Translations under genes and position numbers: made by a program | Assembly (NCBI GenBank): GCA_017517805.1 | Contig: JAFWYD010000008.1 | Location: 115,913 to 179,912 of the forward strand | DNA length: 64,000 nt | DNA from: Akkermansia sp. | Lineage (GTDB): Bacteria > Verrucomicrobiota > Verrucomicrobiia > Verrucomicrobiales > Akkermansiaceae | Direction: 5' to 3' | Notes under the pieces: generated by a model | Told to the model about the DNA's origin: nothing | The model's database searches: none | The model's input: only the letters and a program-made list of their open reading frames with translations | Shown here: positions 34,707 to 44,490 of the stretch, piece after piece | Numbering within the stretch: position 1 is the stretch's first letter | Layout of the letters: every line of letters begins with the position of its first letter

Positions 34707-35075
34707 TTATTGCTTGCTACCGCGGAAGGAGCCGTTTTTATCGTAGAAACGGCCATTTTCCTGGCGTCCCTGGTAGGATCCTGAGCGGTCGTAGAAACGG
34801 CCGTTATCATCGCGTCCCTGGTAGGAGCCGTTGCGGTCATAGAAACGGCCATCGGTGTTGCGGCTGCCCTGGTAGGAGCCGCTGCGGTCGTAGAAGCGGA
34901 GGTTGCCGCTGGAATCCTTATCTGCCCGTCCCTGGTAGGAACCGTTGCGGTCGTAGAAGCGGAGGTTGCCGCTGGCATCTTTTTCAATCCGGCCCTGGTA
35001 GGAGCCGTTGCTATCGTAATAGTTCTGCGCGAGGGTGGGCAAGGCGAGCAGGGTGAGCAAGAGTATCTTTTTCAT
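34707..35075 (-). CDS. Secreted YDRNGSYQGR-repeat protein
   Basis: The 122-residue protein has a signal peptide (MKKILLLTLLALPTLAQ) followed by six copies of a 10-11-residue repeat of the form FYDRNGSYQGR, separated by spacers such as ADKDSSGNLR or DDNG. It ends GSFRGSKQ. Similar Y-D-x-N-G repeats occur in secreted or surface proteins of unknown role; the pattern resembles short beta-hairpin repeats. It lies 15 bp downstream of xseA and may be co-transcribed with it. No enzymatic motif is present. Confidence 0.8.
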   Translation of the reverse strand: MKKILLLTLLALPTLAQNYYDSNGSYQGRIEKDASGNLRFYDRNGSYQGRADKDSSGNLRFYDRSGSYQGSRNTDGRFYDRNGSYQGRDDNGRFYDRSGSYQGRQENGRFYDKNGSFRGSKQ

Positions 35076-35090
35076 GGTGGAGGTGTGGGG

Positions 35091-36413
35091 TTATTTGACG
35101 ATGGCTGTGGTTTCGCCCTTGGCGAGTCGAATCCGGAGTTCGTCTCCGGGGCTCAGGCGGGATGTATCGCGCGCGAGCTTGCCATCGGCTGTGCGCACGA
35201 GGGCGAATCCGCGGTCGAGTGCGTTCTGGGGGCTGGCAGCGGTGATTTTGGCGGCCAGGGTTTCGAGTCTGGCTCGCTGGGTTGCGAGGCGGGTGTGCAG
35301 GGTGTGCAGAAGCGTCTGCCGGCTGTGTTGCAATTGCATGCTGGCATGCTGGACGTGGCGCAGGATGCTGGAGGTGGAGAGTTTTGCGGAGCAGAGGCCT
35401 AATCGGTTGCGTTCGTATTGCAGGCGGTGGTGCAGGGCCTGGTGCAGTTCTTCGCGCAGGGTGTCGAGTTGCTGCTGGTAGGGGACGAGGAGTTCCTGCG
35501 GGGTGCCCAGGCGGCTCTGCTGCGCGACTCGGAGTTTCAGGCGGGCCAGTTGCAGGCTGCGGGCGAGCTGGTTGCGGAGTTGCTGGGCGGTGCCAGCCAG
35601 CCGGGCGCGGAGTTCGGCGGCATCGGGGGTGGTGAGCTCGATGGCTGCGGTGGGGGTGGGGGCGCGCAGGTCGGCTACGAAGTCGGCTATGGTGAAGTCG
35701 GTTTCATGGCCCACGGCTGATACGACCGGGATGGGGCAGGCTGCGATGGCGCGGGCCAGTAGTTCTTCGTTGAAGCACCAGAGGTCTTCCAGGCTACCGC
35801 CGCCGCGAGCGATGATGATGTAGTCGACTGCGGGGAGTCCGCTGCGCTGGGGATGGCCGAGTTGTTCGAGAGCCCGGGCGATGCCTAGTTCGGCTCCTTT
35901 TCCCTGCACTTGCACCGGGTAGAGGTAGGCTTGCATCCAGGGGGCTCGTTGTTCCAGCCGGTGGCGCATGTCCTGGATGACGGCACCGGTGGCGCTGGTG
36001 ACCAGGGCTACGCTTTGCGGGTAGCGCGGAAGCGGGCGTTTGCGGGCGGGGTCGAAGAGGCCTTCTGCTGCCAGCCGGGCTTTCAGGGCTTCAAATTGCT
36101 GTTGCAGGGTGCCAAGTCCTGCTTCTCTGACGCTCTCGACGATGAATTGCAGGGCTCCCCGGCCTTCCCACACGGTGGCTTTGCCGCGCAGCTCGACCAG
36201 CATGCCTTCGCGCAGCCGCAGCCGCATGCTGCGGGCGCGGAAGGCATACAGCGCGCATTGCAGCTGGCAGTGCGCATCTTTGAGGGTGAAGTAGATATGC
36301 CCACTGCTGGCTGCTTTGCAGGAGCCGATTTCGCCGATGACGCATTGTTCGCCGATGTTGACTTCGACGGTCTGTTTCAAGCGGCAGACCAGTTCTGTTA
36401 CTGAAAGGGGCAT
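35091..36413 (-). CDS. xseA: Exodeoxyribonuclease VII large subunit
   Basis: The 440-residue protein has the N-terminal OB-fold (VNIGEQCVIGEIGSCKAASSGHIYFTLKD, read in two parts here as residues 15-45) and the catalytic core. The core includes VALVTSATGAVIQDMRHRL near 133, IIARGGGSLEDLWCFNEE near 200 and PVVSAVGHETDFTIADFVAD near 232. A long coiled-coil C-terminal half follows. It acts with XseB on single-stranded DNA. No xseB candidate is seen in the window. Confidence 0.95.
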   Translation of the reverse strand: MPLSVTELVCRLKQTVEVNIGEQCVIGEIGSCKAASSGHIYFTLKDAHCQLQCALYAFRARSMRLRLREGMLVELRGKATVWEGRGALQFIVESVREAGLGTLQQQFEALKARLAAEGLFDPARKRPLPRYPQSVALVTSATGAVIQDMRHRLEQRAPWMQAYLYPVQVQGKGAELGIARALEQLGHPQRSGLPAVDYIIIARGGGSLEDLWCFNEELLARAIAACPIPVVSAVGHETDFTIADFVADLRAPTPTAAIELTTPDAAELRARLAGTAQQLRNQLARSLQLARLKLRVAQQSRLGTPQELLVPYQQQLDTLREELHQALHHRLQYERNRLGLCSAKLSTSSILRHVQHASMQLQHSRQTLLHTLHTRLATQRARLETLAAKITAASPQNALDRGFALVRTADGKLARDTSRLSPGDELRIRLAKGETTAIVK

Positions 36414-36423
36414 GGGGTAGCAA

Positions 36424-36458
36424 GTTGATTACTTCGTACTTCCCACCTCGTACTTCGT
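36424..36458. repeat. Heptanucleotide tandem element B
   Basis: Five 7-bp units in register (GTTGATT, ACTTCGT, ACTTCCC, ACCTCGT, ACTTCGT) lie in the 48-bp gap upstream of xseA. The consensus differs from elements A, C and D but the period is the same. Confidence 0.65.
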
Positions 36459-36461
36459 CCT

Positions 36462-36773
36462 TTATTTCTGGTTGGGGTCTTTCCAGGCGGGGTCGAAGCC
36501 TTTGGCGTAGGTGAAGAGGTCGCGGTGGATGTATTCGTAGTAGCTTTCGCGGGCTTCGTCATCGAGTTTGTACCAGATGGCAACGTTGAGCGCGCGGGCT
36601 ACTTTCTGCATCATTTTGAGGGTGAGCTCGCGCCCCTGGCGTGCTTTCTGCACCTGCTTGTGGGTGAGCTGCTCGGTGGAGACGCTCACGAGGTCATGAT
36701 TATCCAGCCCCCAGTACTGCATGATGCTGTCAATACGCTGCGGGCCGTGGTTGAGTTCGTTCAATTCGTTCAT
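36462..36773 (-). CDS. Small HTH-like protein
   Basis: The 103-residue protein contains a helix-turn-helix-like core (LTHKQVQKARQGRELTLKMMQKVARALNVAIW, about residues 37-68, quoted by its ends) typical of Cro-type folds with altered recognition helix. The C-terminal 30 residues are Tyr/Asp-rich (YYEYIHRDLFTYAKGFDPAW). It may be a DNA-binding regulator; no target is evident. It sits between the NlpC/P60-like lipoprotein gene and xseA on the same strand. Confidence 0.65.
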   Translation of the reverse strand: MNELNELNHGPQRIDSIMQYWGLDNHDLVSVSTEQLTHKQVQKARQGRELTLKMMQKVARALNVAIWYKLDDEARESYYEYIHRDLFTYAKGFDPAWKDPNQK

Positions 36774-36824
36774 CTTTAAGGATAATGTGTTTATTGTGCT
36801 TCAGGGTAGTGAGGGAAGGGGGTA

Positions 36825-37355
36825 TCAGAGCCCCGGGATGTGGCGCACGTAGAATCCGCCGCAGGGGCGGGATTCGGTGTACCAGCGGGGGCCTACTCCG
36901 CGGCTGGTGCCGGTGGTGTCGAAACGCATGCCGGCGATAATCAGGAACACGTGGCCTCGCTTGGCGTAGACGGTGAGCCATTTGCCGAAGCCGGGATGCC
37001 CCCATTTGAGGAAGTCGCGGGAGGAGGGGTAGGTGTCTTTCTTGAGCATGCCGGCTTCGCGGAGCACGAAGGCTACAGAGCCGGAGCAGTCGTAGGCTGA
37101 GTCGATATGCTTGCTGTGACCGCCGCCCAGGCGGTAGGGCTTGTTGATGATTTTGTTGCCAGCGGCAATGGCTTTCTTGATGCGGGCTGGGGCTTTGTAG
37201 GGAACAGAGACCTTGCCATTACGCATTTTCTTAGGGGTATACCCCTTGTGGTACACGTACTGCGGGGTGCGTGCCTGGCTGTTGAGCTGTTGCTGGCATC
37301 CGTGGAAGCTGATGGTGAGCAGCAGCAGTAGAAAAATGGTAAGGATGCGGTTCAT
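36825..37355 (-). CDS. NlpC/P60-like cell wall peptidase, probable lipoprotein
   Basis: The ATG at 37355 gives 176 residues with an N-terminal hydrophobic segment ending in SFHGC20, a slightly atypical lipobox. The catalytic Cys is in YDCSGSV (about C88) and the His in KRGHVFLII (about H135), the NlpC/P60 layout for cleavage of peptidoglycan stem peptides. The leading GGGHS block and YRLGGG also fit. A TATAAT box lies only 10 nt before the start (37366-37371). The function is assigned by motif only. Confidence 0.8.
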   Translation of the reverse strand: MNRILTIFLLLLLTISFHGCQQQLNSQARTPQYVYHKGYTPKKMRNGKVSVPYKAPARIKKAIAAGNKIINKPYRLGGGHSKHIDSAYDCSGSVAFVLREAGMLKKDTYPSSRDFLKWGHPGFGKWLTVYAKRGHVFLIIAGMRFDTTGTSRGVGPRWYTESRPCGGFYVRHIPGL

Positions 37356-37365
37356 GTGTGGTATT

Positions 37366-37371
37366 ATTATA
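37366..37371 (-). promoter_or_regulatory. -10 box 10 nt from the start codon
   Basis: A consensus TATAAT on the minus strand lies 10 nt upstream of the ATG at 37355, so the transcript would start almost at the start codon. No good -35 box is seen. Confidence 0.45.
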
Positions 37372-37427
37372 CTATATTTTAGCACAGAACCCCGCATTAG
37401 CAAGCTGAAAACAGATAGTTTGGCCGG

Positions 37428-37472
37428 AAAAACGCCGCCGCAGTCCTCCCGGGTGGGCAGGATGCGGCGGCG
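37428..37472 (-). terminator. gdhA terminator
   Basis: A long GC-rich stem (37433-37446 with 37459-37472, one bulged base) is followed on the minus strand by TTTTT (37428-37432). It lies 24 bp past the gdhA stop. Confidence 0.88.
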
Positions 37473-37496
37473 GTGGGTGATTTTCAGTTCATTTTA

Positions 37497-38912
<1,416 letters not shown>

Positions 38913-38924
38913 TCAGACGCGCGC

Positions 38925-38973
38925 ATTATACCAGAATGTCGCCATTTGGAAAGACTTTTTTCAGAAAAAATGC
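38925..38973 (-). promoter_or_regulatory. gdhA promoter with upstream AT-rich box
   Basis: An extended -10 box TGGTATAAT (TATAAT at 38925-38930) is present on the minus strand, with only a poor -35 (TTTCCA region). The box at 38951-38973 (AAGACTTTTTTCAGAAAAAA) nearly copies the one upstream of tRNA-Leu. Confidence 0.6.
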
Positions 38974-38989
38974 TTAACAAACGAGAATA

Positions 38990-39403
38990 TCAATGCAGTA
39001 GGTCGTTTTGCTCCAGTTCTTCGGCCAGGTCCTGGACTTCTTCCAGCGGTAGTTGGTCGGAGCTGATGCGCATGGTGGTATCGCCTGCCTGCAGCATGAT
39101 GGTGCAGCTGGCTGTTCCCTGGTTCCGGGTTTCGTGTGCCGTGGCGGTGCTTAGGTTGCTCCAATGCAGGGTGGTGCTGCCGAACATGCTGCGGCGTGTG
39201 ATGCTTTCCGGGGTGATGGTGTAGCGCAGCAGGGCATAGTAGGCTGCCCACACCGGGGTGATAAGCCCGCCTGCCAAGGCTACGGCTTGTTGCCAGAGGG
39301 TGTCTTTGGTGCAGAGGACATACACGGCGGCTCCCATGACCAGGATGGAAGCGGTGGTGTAGAGGGCGGCGTTGGCGCAGCGGAGGGTCCGGTGGGTGAG
39401 CAT
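38990..39403 (-). CDS. Membrane protein with PH-like cytoplasmic domain
   Basis: The ATG at 39403 gives 137 residues. Two hydrophobic segments (about 10-33 and 38-58) are followed by YTITPESITRRSMFG and TTLHWSNLSTATAHE, the strand pattern of bacterial PH-like (YcxB/DUF-type) domains that follow a TM hairpin. The open frame extends upstream, but that part is Pro-rich and lacks a hydrophobic start. The function is unknown. Confidence 0.65.
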   Translation of the reverse strand: MLTHRTLRCANAALYTTASILVMGAAVYVLCTKDTLWQQAVALAGGLITPVWAAYYALLRYTITPESITRRSMFGSTTLHWSNLSTATAHETRNQGTASCTIMLQAGDTTMRISSDQLPLEEVQDLAEELEQNDLLH

Positions 39404-39491
39404 GGTGGCAGATGCGGGGGTGGGGGGTGGAGATGTTGCGGCCCTGCCTTGGGGGTGGAACAAGGCAGGGCCGGGGAAAATGTGGTGGAAC

Positions 39492-40343
39492 TCAGGCCTG
39501 GAATCTGGCTTCCGGGGAGTTGGCCGGCACAATCTTGATATCGGTGGGTACCACGTTATCGGTGTAGTCGTTGCCGGGTTTCGGGCGGTACTTCACATCG
39601 ATGGGCTTCACAAAGCCGCCGCGGTAGTAGTCCTCCACCGCGCGGGTGATGTAGACCGGGAGTTGCAGGACGGAGTGCTGGAAGAATTTCCTGGCCACAT
39701 GGTTCTGGGTGCGGACGCAGCCGTGCGAGAGGCGGCGGCCGACGATGACCTTGCCGGTGTGCAGACCTACGCCATCGGGGGTGAAGCGGTGCCAGTAGGG
39801 CATGCCGGCACCCTCAAAGGTCTGGCCTTCGGGCAGGCCGTGCGTGAGGTCGGCGTTGCTGTTGGTCACCTTGCCGTTGGCATCGACGAACTTGCCGTAG
39901 CGGCTGGAGCGGTGGTCTGCGTTCTTTTCGATGATGCGGAAAACGCCCGTGGGGGTTTCGTGGCCGTTGGTGCCGGTGGAAACCGGCCAGTCAAGCGCAA
40001 CGCGACCGTTGACATACAGGCGGGCGCGCTGCTGCGGGATGCAGATGACCAGTTTGGAGTTGGCGCGTGTCACCTGGGTGAGCAGTGCGTCATCTGCAAA
40101 GTGTTCCATGGTGAGCGGGTATTCCTTCTGGGCGGCAAAATGCTCGTGGGTGCCTGCCGGGTAGGTGTTCACATAGGTGGGCTGGTCCTTGCCGGGCAGG
40201 TCCAGGGGGTTGGGGCGCTGCACTATGGGGGTGACAGGCTGCACAACCGGCTGCACATAGGTGGTCGGGGTGTAGAGCGGTTCGTTCTGCGAGCAGCTTG
40301 CTAGCAGAAGCGCGGTAAGGGATGCGGAAAGAATGTGTTTCAT
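39492..40343 (-). CDS. L,D-transpeptidase (YkuD) lipoprotein
   Basis: The 283-residue protein has a lipoprotein signal (LLLASC near 17). Its YkuD domain carries the catalytic motif LSHGCVRTQN, Cys about residue 206, preceded by the conserved His in GVGLHTGK. It should form 3-3 peptidoglycan crosslinks or attach proteins to peptidoglycan in the periplasm. It follows a LysM lipoprotein gene by 1 bp and is part of a three-gene cell wall group with the LysM genes at 40345 and 41091. Confidence 0.92.
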   Translation of the reverse strand: MKHILSASLTALLLASCSQNEPLYTPTTYVQPVVQPVTPIVQRPNPLDLPGKDQPTYVNTYPAGTHEHFAAQKEYPLTMEHFADDALLTQVTRANSKLVICIPQQRARLYVNGRVALDWPVSTGTNGHETPTGVFRIIEKNADHRSSRYGKFVDANGKVTNSNADLTHGLPEGQTFEGAGMPYWHRFTPDGVGLHTGKVIVGRRLSHGCVRTQNHVARKFFQHSVLQLPVYITRAVEDYYRGGFVKPIDVKYRPKPGNDYTDNVVPTDIKIVPANSPEARFQA

Positions 40344-40344
40344 A

Positions 40345-41052
40345 TCAGTTTGGGGTGGGAATGGTGAGTTTCTGGCCTACGTAGATAGTGTTGGCGGTTT
40401 CCGGGGTGAACCCATTGGCCTGCATCAGCCGGGCAGGGTTGACCCCGAGGCGGCGCGCAATGCCGTAGAGTGTGTCTCCGGTTTGTACGGTGTAGGTGCC
40501 CGGCGTGCCTGCGGTGGCTGGGCGGGCGGGTGTTTTCCGGGCGGGCTGCTGCTTGGCGACCCTGCCGGGGATGACCAGCAATCTGCTGATCTGCAGCGGT
40601 TCGTTTGCACTGGTCATGCCGTTGGTCTTGACCAGCTCCCGCACCGTGGTGCCGTAGCGGCGGGCCAGGGCGGTGAGGGTGTCGCCCCTCCGGACCACAT
40701 GCACCCGCGGGGTGCTTTCTGCCGGTGGTGTGGTGCTCTGCTGCTGGTTCTGGGAGGTAATCCGGGGTTCCGGAGCAGGGGGCGGGACGGGCGCGGGCTC
40801 GGGTTCCGGCTCGGTTGGCGCAGCCAGCGGAGCCTGGGGGGCAGCTGGTGGAAGCTGCGTGGGTGCAGGGGCGGTTTCGTAGCTGCGGCTATGGCCGGTT
40901 TCGATGATGACATCGTCCTCGATGATCGGTGCTGCGCTGTCCTTCCACCAGGTGAAATCCAGACTCCCATCCTTGATGACACAGGAGCTGAGCATAAGTG
41001 CTGCGGCTGTGCCGGCAAGGATGCGGGGTGCTGGATGTTGCTTGTTCTGCAT
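40345..41052 (-). CDS. LysM-domain lipoprotein (two LysM)
   Basis: The 235-residue protein has a lipoprotein signal ending in MLSSC (Cys near 23), a Pro/Ala/Gln-rich linker (about 60-110), and two LysM domains. These begin VHVVRRGDTLTALARRYG (near 115) and YTVQTGDTLYGIARRLG (near 185). LysM domains bind peptidoglycan N-acetylglucosamine chains. No catalytic domain is present, so it is likely a wall-binding scaffold. It lies between another LysM lipoprotein gene and the L,D-transpeptidase gene. Confidence 0.88.
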   Translation of the reverse strand: MQNKQHPAPRILAGTAAALMLSSCVIKDGSLDFTWWKDSAAPIIEDDVIIETGHSRSYETAPAPTQLPPAAPQAPLAAPTEPEPEPAPVPPPAPEPRITSQNQQQSTTPPAESTPRVHVVRRGDTLTALARRYGTTVRELVKTNGMTSANEPLQISRLLVIPGRVAKQQPARKTPARPATAGTPGTYTVQTGDTLYGIARRLGVNPARLMQANGFTPETANTIYVGQKLTIPTPN

Positions 41053-41090
41053 GAGCCGGAGAGGGGGAGAGAGAGGGCTCTCGCGGTTTA

Positions 41091-41966
41091 TTAGCGGCGG
41101 CGCTTAGTCTTTTTGGAGACAGTGGAGCTCTTGCCGGGGATGGTGATCTTTGTGCCTGGACGCACCTTGTTGGCCTGTGCCATGGTCATGTTGTTGGCCT
41201 TGAGCAGGGCTGCCAGGGAGACCCCGTGGCGGGAAGCCACTTTGGAGAGCATATCACCCTGCTTGATGGTGTAGGTGGTGGAAGTGGCTGTGGGCTTCTT
41301 CTTGCTTTCCTTGTATCCCTTGGGGGTGAAGCGCACCTTGATGATCTGCCCGGGGTGGATGATATCGCCCTTGATGCCGGAATCCTTGCGGATCTGAGCG
41401 ATGGTGGTATTGCTGCGCTTGGCGATTTCGTACAGGTTGTCACCGGGGCGCACCTTATACACCACGAGGGTAGGTTTGTTGACCTTCTTGACTTTCTTCT
41501 GCTGCTTCTTCGTGGACTTGGAAGAGCTGCTCTTGCCAGGCTTTGCGGTGGTGGCCACGGCCTGCCGGACGGGCTGCTGCGCCGGGGTGGCGACGACCGG
41601 TGATTCGGGCATGGCGTAGGGGTCGTAGTCCGGGCTCACGTGGGAATCGACCACGGTGTCATCGTGCGCAATAGCGGGCTGGTTCTGGCTGGAAATTCCG
41701 TTGGAAACCGCCACCGTCTCGCCCGGTTCGGGGGTGGCAAACTGGTTGCGGTCCACCTCCGGTGTGCGGTCGCCGGCAGGAACCTGGTACGAGGTATCGC
41801 CTTCCAGTATCCAGGGGGGGAGTTCTTCATCGCCCACGGCAAGTTCGCTCATGGGCATGGCTTCCTCGTAGCCGAGGGTGTCTCCATTGTTGCCCAGAAT
41901 GCTGCAGGAAGGAAGGATTGCAAGCATGCCAATCCCCAGGCCTAGTATCGAAAGACTTCTCTTCAT
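41091..41966 (-). CDS. LysM-domain lipoprotein (two LysM, basic tail)
   Basis: The 291-residue protein has a lipoprotein signal ending in ILPSC (Cys near 21). A linker rich in Ser/Lys (about 140-165) precedes two LysM domains starting VYKVRPGDNLYEIAKRSN and YTIKQGDMLSKVASRHG. The C-terminus is very basic (KKTKRRR). It is the first gene of the group. The promoter at 41976-42004 places the transcript start within 2-3 nt of the ATG. Confidence 0.88.
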   Translation of the reverse strand: MKRSLSILGLGIGMLAILPSCSILGNNGDTLGYEEAMPMSELAVGDEELPPWILEGDTSYQVPAGDRTPEVDRNQFATPEPGETVAVSNGISSQNQPAIAHDDTVVDSHVSPDYDPYAMPESPVVATPAQQPVRQAVATTAKPGKSSSSKSTKKQQKKVKKVNKPTLVVYKVRPGDNLYEIAKRSNTTIAQIRKDSGIKGDIIHPGQIIKVRFTPKGYKESKKKPTATSTTYTIKQGDMLSKVASRHGVSLAALLKANNMTMAQANKVRPGTKITIPGKSSTVSKKTKRRR

Positions 41967-41975
41967 ACGCCGGAT

Positions 41976-42004
41976 ACACTAGCAGAGATGCCGGCATAAA
42001 GCAA
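41976..42004 (-). promoter_or_regulatory. Promoter of the LysM/L,D-transpeptidase group
   Basis: TTGCTT (41999-42004) and TAGTGT (41976-41981) are 17 bp apart, preceded by AAAAAGAC. The -10 box ends 9 nt before the ATG at 41966, so the mRNA should be almost leaderless. Confidence 0.55.
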
Positions 42005-42150
42005 GTCTTTTTCATGCATGCGTGGCGCGCGCGTGCGGCGAATTTTCGTCATGATGGGCAGAATTGTATTTACCTTTCGATGCGTTTGTGGTAGTTTGCT
42101 GGTTGCTGGCACCAATGCCTGCAAGCGAAATTCTAACACGACACAAAACT

Positions 42151-42690
42151 ATGAATCTGGAAGGAACAAAGACGGCGAAGAATCTGGCAATTGCATTTGC
42201 CGGCGAGTCTCAGGCACACACGAAGTATCTCTACTACGCATCCAAGGCCAAGAAGGATGGCTATGTGCAGATTTCGGAGTTGTTCGAGGAGACGGCCCGC
42301 AATGAGAAGGAACATGCTAAGCTCTGGTTCAAGGCTTTGCACAACGGGGGTATTCCCAGCACCGTGGAAAATCTGAAGGATGCTGCCGATGGTGAGAATT
42401 ACGAGTGGTCGGATATGTACGCCACCTTCGCCAAGGAAGCCCGCGAGGAAGGTTTTGAGGAGCTGGCTGTCTTGTTTGATGGTGTAGCCGCAGTGGAGAA
42501 GCATCACGAGGAACGCTACCGCAAGCTGCTGGCCAATATCGAGGGCGGTCTTGTGTTCTCCCGCGATGGTGACCAGATCTGGCAGTGCGGCAACTGCGGC
42601 CATATCCAGGTGGGTAAGAAGGCTCCGGCTATCTGCCCGGTGTGTGATCATGCCCAGGCTTACTTCCGCATTGAGGCGGTGAACTACTGA
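42151..42690 (+). CDS. rbr: Rubrerythrin
   Basis: The ATG at 42151 gives 179 residues ([20 protein letters not shown]). A ferritin-like di-iron domain (Glu in [24 protein letters not shown]) is followed by a C-terminal rubredoxin domain with WQCGNCG near 150 and CPVCDH near 165. It reduces hydrogen peroxide in anaerobes and microaerophiles. It is one of the few plus-strand core genes. The longer open frame upstream is not homologous. Confidence 0.95.
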   Translation: MNLEGTKTAKNLAIAFAGESQAHTKYLYYASKAKKDGYVQISELFEETARNEKEHAKLWFKALHNGGIPSTVENLKDAADGENYEWSDMYATFAKEAREEGFEELAVLFDGVAAVEKHHEERYRKLLANIEGGLVFSRDGDQIWQCGNCGHIQVGKKAPAICPVCDHAQAYFRIEAVNY

Positions 42691-42752
42691 TAACTGCTTT
42701 TCATCACCCGCCGGTGTATTTTATGCTGGCGGGTGAGCTGTATTCCCATATC

Positions 42753-42932
42753 ATGTGGCAGGCCAATAAGATAAGTATCGTGGTACTTCTGGTGGGGTTG
42801 GCTGCGCTGGGGGGCGCATATTGGTATCTGCTCCCCGGGGATGAGCTGCTGGCCAGGCGGGTGCTATATACGGGTATCTGCGCTTTGCTTTTTGCGGTGG
42901 CTGTGGCGAACTGGCTCAGCTTGCGCAAGTGA
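42753..42932 (+). CDS. Small two-helix membrane protein
   Basis: The ATG at 42753 gives 59 residues with two hydrophobic segments (about 6-23 and 36-52) and a basic end (LSLRK). A GTG at 42714 in the same frame would add 13 residues but falls in a possible hairpin (CACCCGCC...GGCGGGTG, 42705-42735) after rubrerythrin. No family is recognised. Confidence 0.5.
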   Translation: MWQANKISIVVLLVGLAALGGAYWYLLPGDELLARRVLYTGICALLFAVAVANWLSLRK

Positions 42933-42959
42933 TGAAAAAACAATTCTTCGATGAAGAGA

Positions 42960-43006
42960 CACAAAGTGCCGCAGGTTATCCTGGCAGGAGCCTGCGGCGC
43001 TTTGTG
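42960..43006. terminator. Hairpin between convergent genes
   Basis: CACAAAGTGCCGCAGG pairs with a near-perfect complement (one T-G pair) around a 15-nt loop. It lies between the small plus-strand gene and the minus-strand lipoprotein gene and could serve both. No T-run is adjacent. Confidence 0.5.
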
Positions 43007-43020
43007 TGCCCGGGGGGGGA

Positions 43021-43623
43021 TTACTTGTTCAGCGTTTCGTGGAGGAAGTAACGCACCGTGCGCTGCGTGATGTCTGCGGCTGAGTCTTCTACGTTGAAGA
43101 AGGGAGCCGCAACGATGAGTGGAAGCCAGGTGGTGCGGCGTGCATACTGGCTGGAGGTGAGGGTGTAGGGGGCGCGTGCCGCGCTGTGGACGGTCAGCTT
43201 CCAGTCCAGGTCAGCGGTCATCCAGACAGGCAGGGTGGTGAGTGAGAGGAATTGTATAGCGCCCAGCAGCATGCGGGTATCGGGGGAGGGTCCGCGCTGC
43301 AGAATCTGGAATTCGAAATGTTCTGGTCCTGCTTGTTCGGGGGTTACCAGCTTCACGTTGCTGAACAGGTTGCTCTGCTCCAGTTCTCGTTGAATGAGAT
43401 CAGCGATTTTGTTGGCTGCCGTGGGGGCTTCTTCTTCGAAATCGTTGTCGAAACAGACGGAGAAGGTGATGTCTTTTTTCTCTGTGGTGACCAGTGTTGC
43501 CGCGACTGGCTCCAGCCGGGAAGGACCACTGCCGCCGTTGGTGACGATGCAGCTGGTGAGTCCGGTTGCTGTTGCAGCAAGGGCGAGGGTTGAAATCAGA
43601 AATCGGTGGTTGGGGTGCTTCAT
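43021..43623 (-). CDS. Lipoprotein of unknown function
   Basis: The 200-residue protein has a lipoprotein signal ending in GLTSC (Cys near 25). Its body (ITFSVCFDNDFEEEAPTAANKIADLIQRELEQ, residues about 52-83) suggests an alpha/beta domain like those of outer-membrane-associated lipoproteins that bind polymers, followed by hydrophobic stretches near 120-135 and 165-180. No specific family is recognised. A good promoter lies at 43660-43688. Confidence 0.72.
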   Translation of the reverse strand: MKHPNHRFLISTLALAATATGLTSCIVTNGGSGPSRLEPVAATLVTTEKKDITFSVCFDNDFEEEAPTAANKIADLIQRELEQSNLFSNVKLVTPEQAGPEHFEFQILQRGPSPDTRMLLGAIQFLSLTTLPVWMTADLDWKLTVHSAARAPYTLTSSQYARRTTWLPLIVAAPFFNVEDSAADITQRTVRYFLHETLNK

Positions 43624-43659
43624 TGTATAGGCTGGCGGGGTGACACTTTGTTTCGCTCC

Positions 43660-43688
43660 ATCGTACCACGCTTACGAGGCATGGTCAA
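43660..43688 (-). promoter_or_regulatory. Promoter of the lipoprotein gene at 43623
   Basis: TTGACC (43683-43688) and TACGAT (43660-43665) are spaced by 17 bp; the leader would be about 30 nt. Confidence 0.55.
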
Positions 43689-43706
43689 GCGGCTTGGAGG
43701 GGATTT

Positions 43707-44483
43707 TCAGCGGTAGGTTTTGCAGCGGTTCAGCCAGCCTGCCAGCCAGCGTTTTTCGCCACGGGCCGCGGGTGAATTCTCAACCCGGCGGGTCAGCACT
43801 TCTGCTGCAGCGCGTGAGAATTCCGCTGTGGCGGCGCGGCCTGTCGGGAAGCCTTCCATTTCTTCCAGCACTTGCAGGAGCCCCCAGCCCTGGCCCTTGT
43901 AGCGCTCGGTGGCTTTGGTGCCTTCGCCTTTGAAATTCACGTAATCCACCAGGCAGTACATGCCCTGGGTGGTGGCCGAGAGTGCGTTGTAGCGCTCTGC
44001 AATGGTTCCGGGATGCTGGCTCTGCTGCATCATGCGGCGCAGCGCCAGCCGGGAACGCAGCATGATAAAGCGGGTCTGGATATCCACGTGCGCGGCCAGC
44101 CAGCGGCGCATGGCATCGGCTTTGCCGCTGCGGTCGGCCAGGAAGGCGGCTTTATCTGCCCACGGGGCGGGGCCGTCAAAATAGCCCGGCACCTGCACTC
44201 CCCTGGCGCGTGCATAGCGTATGAAGCTGGGGAAGCTTTCATCGAATGCCTCCTGCACTCCGGCAGGGTACCAGATGAAATGACCGATACCCAGGGAGGG
44301 AAACGCCTCGCCCTCATTCCAGGAGACCAGGCCCTGCACGCTGCCGGCACATTCGTTTTTCCAGATGCGCTGCCCGAGTTCTTGTACATTTACCTGGTTG
44401 TGGTACCGGTGGCCGGGGGGTGGTGCCTGCGTGGCACAGGATACCAGGGAAAGGGCAAGCAGCGGGAGTAGAAGGAGTCTCAT
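43707..44483 (-). CDS. Lipoprotein with lysozyme-like domain (tentative)
   Basis: The 258-residue protein has a lipoprotein signal (LSLVSC, Cys about 16). The segment IWKNECAGSVQGLVSWNEGE then FPSLGIGHFIWYP (about 40-75) is a conserved block in uncharacterised bacterial lipoproteins; the Glu-Cys context and the length are compatible with a lysozyme-fold muramidase. This is suggestive only. The -10 box TAAAAT (44491-44496) lies 7 nt from the ATG, consistent with a leaderless mRNA. Confidence 0.68.
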   Translation of the reverse strand: MRLLLLPLLALSLVSCATQAPPPGHRYHNQVNVQELGQRIWKNECAGSVQGLVSWNEGEAFPSLGIGHFIWYPAGVQEAFDESFPSFIRYARARGVQVPGYFDGPAPWADKAAFLADRSGKADAMRRWLAAHVDIQTRFIMLRSRLALRRMMQQSQHPGTIAERYNALSATTQGMYCLVDYVNFKGEGTKATERYKGQGWGLLQVLEEMEGFPTGRAATAEFSRAAAEVLTRRVENSPAARGEKRWLAGWLNRCKTYR

Positions 44484-44490
44484 GCGTGCT

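Noticed and set aside
34740..35035. Regular short repeats that could suggest a CRISPR array
   Set aside because: They are in frame within a secreted protein and encode FYDRNGSYQGR units; spacing and spacers do not fit CRISPR.
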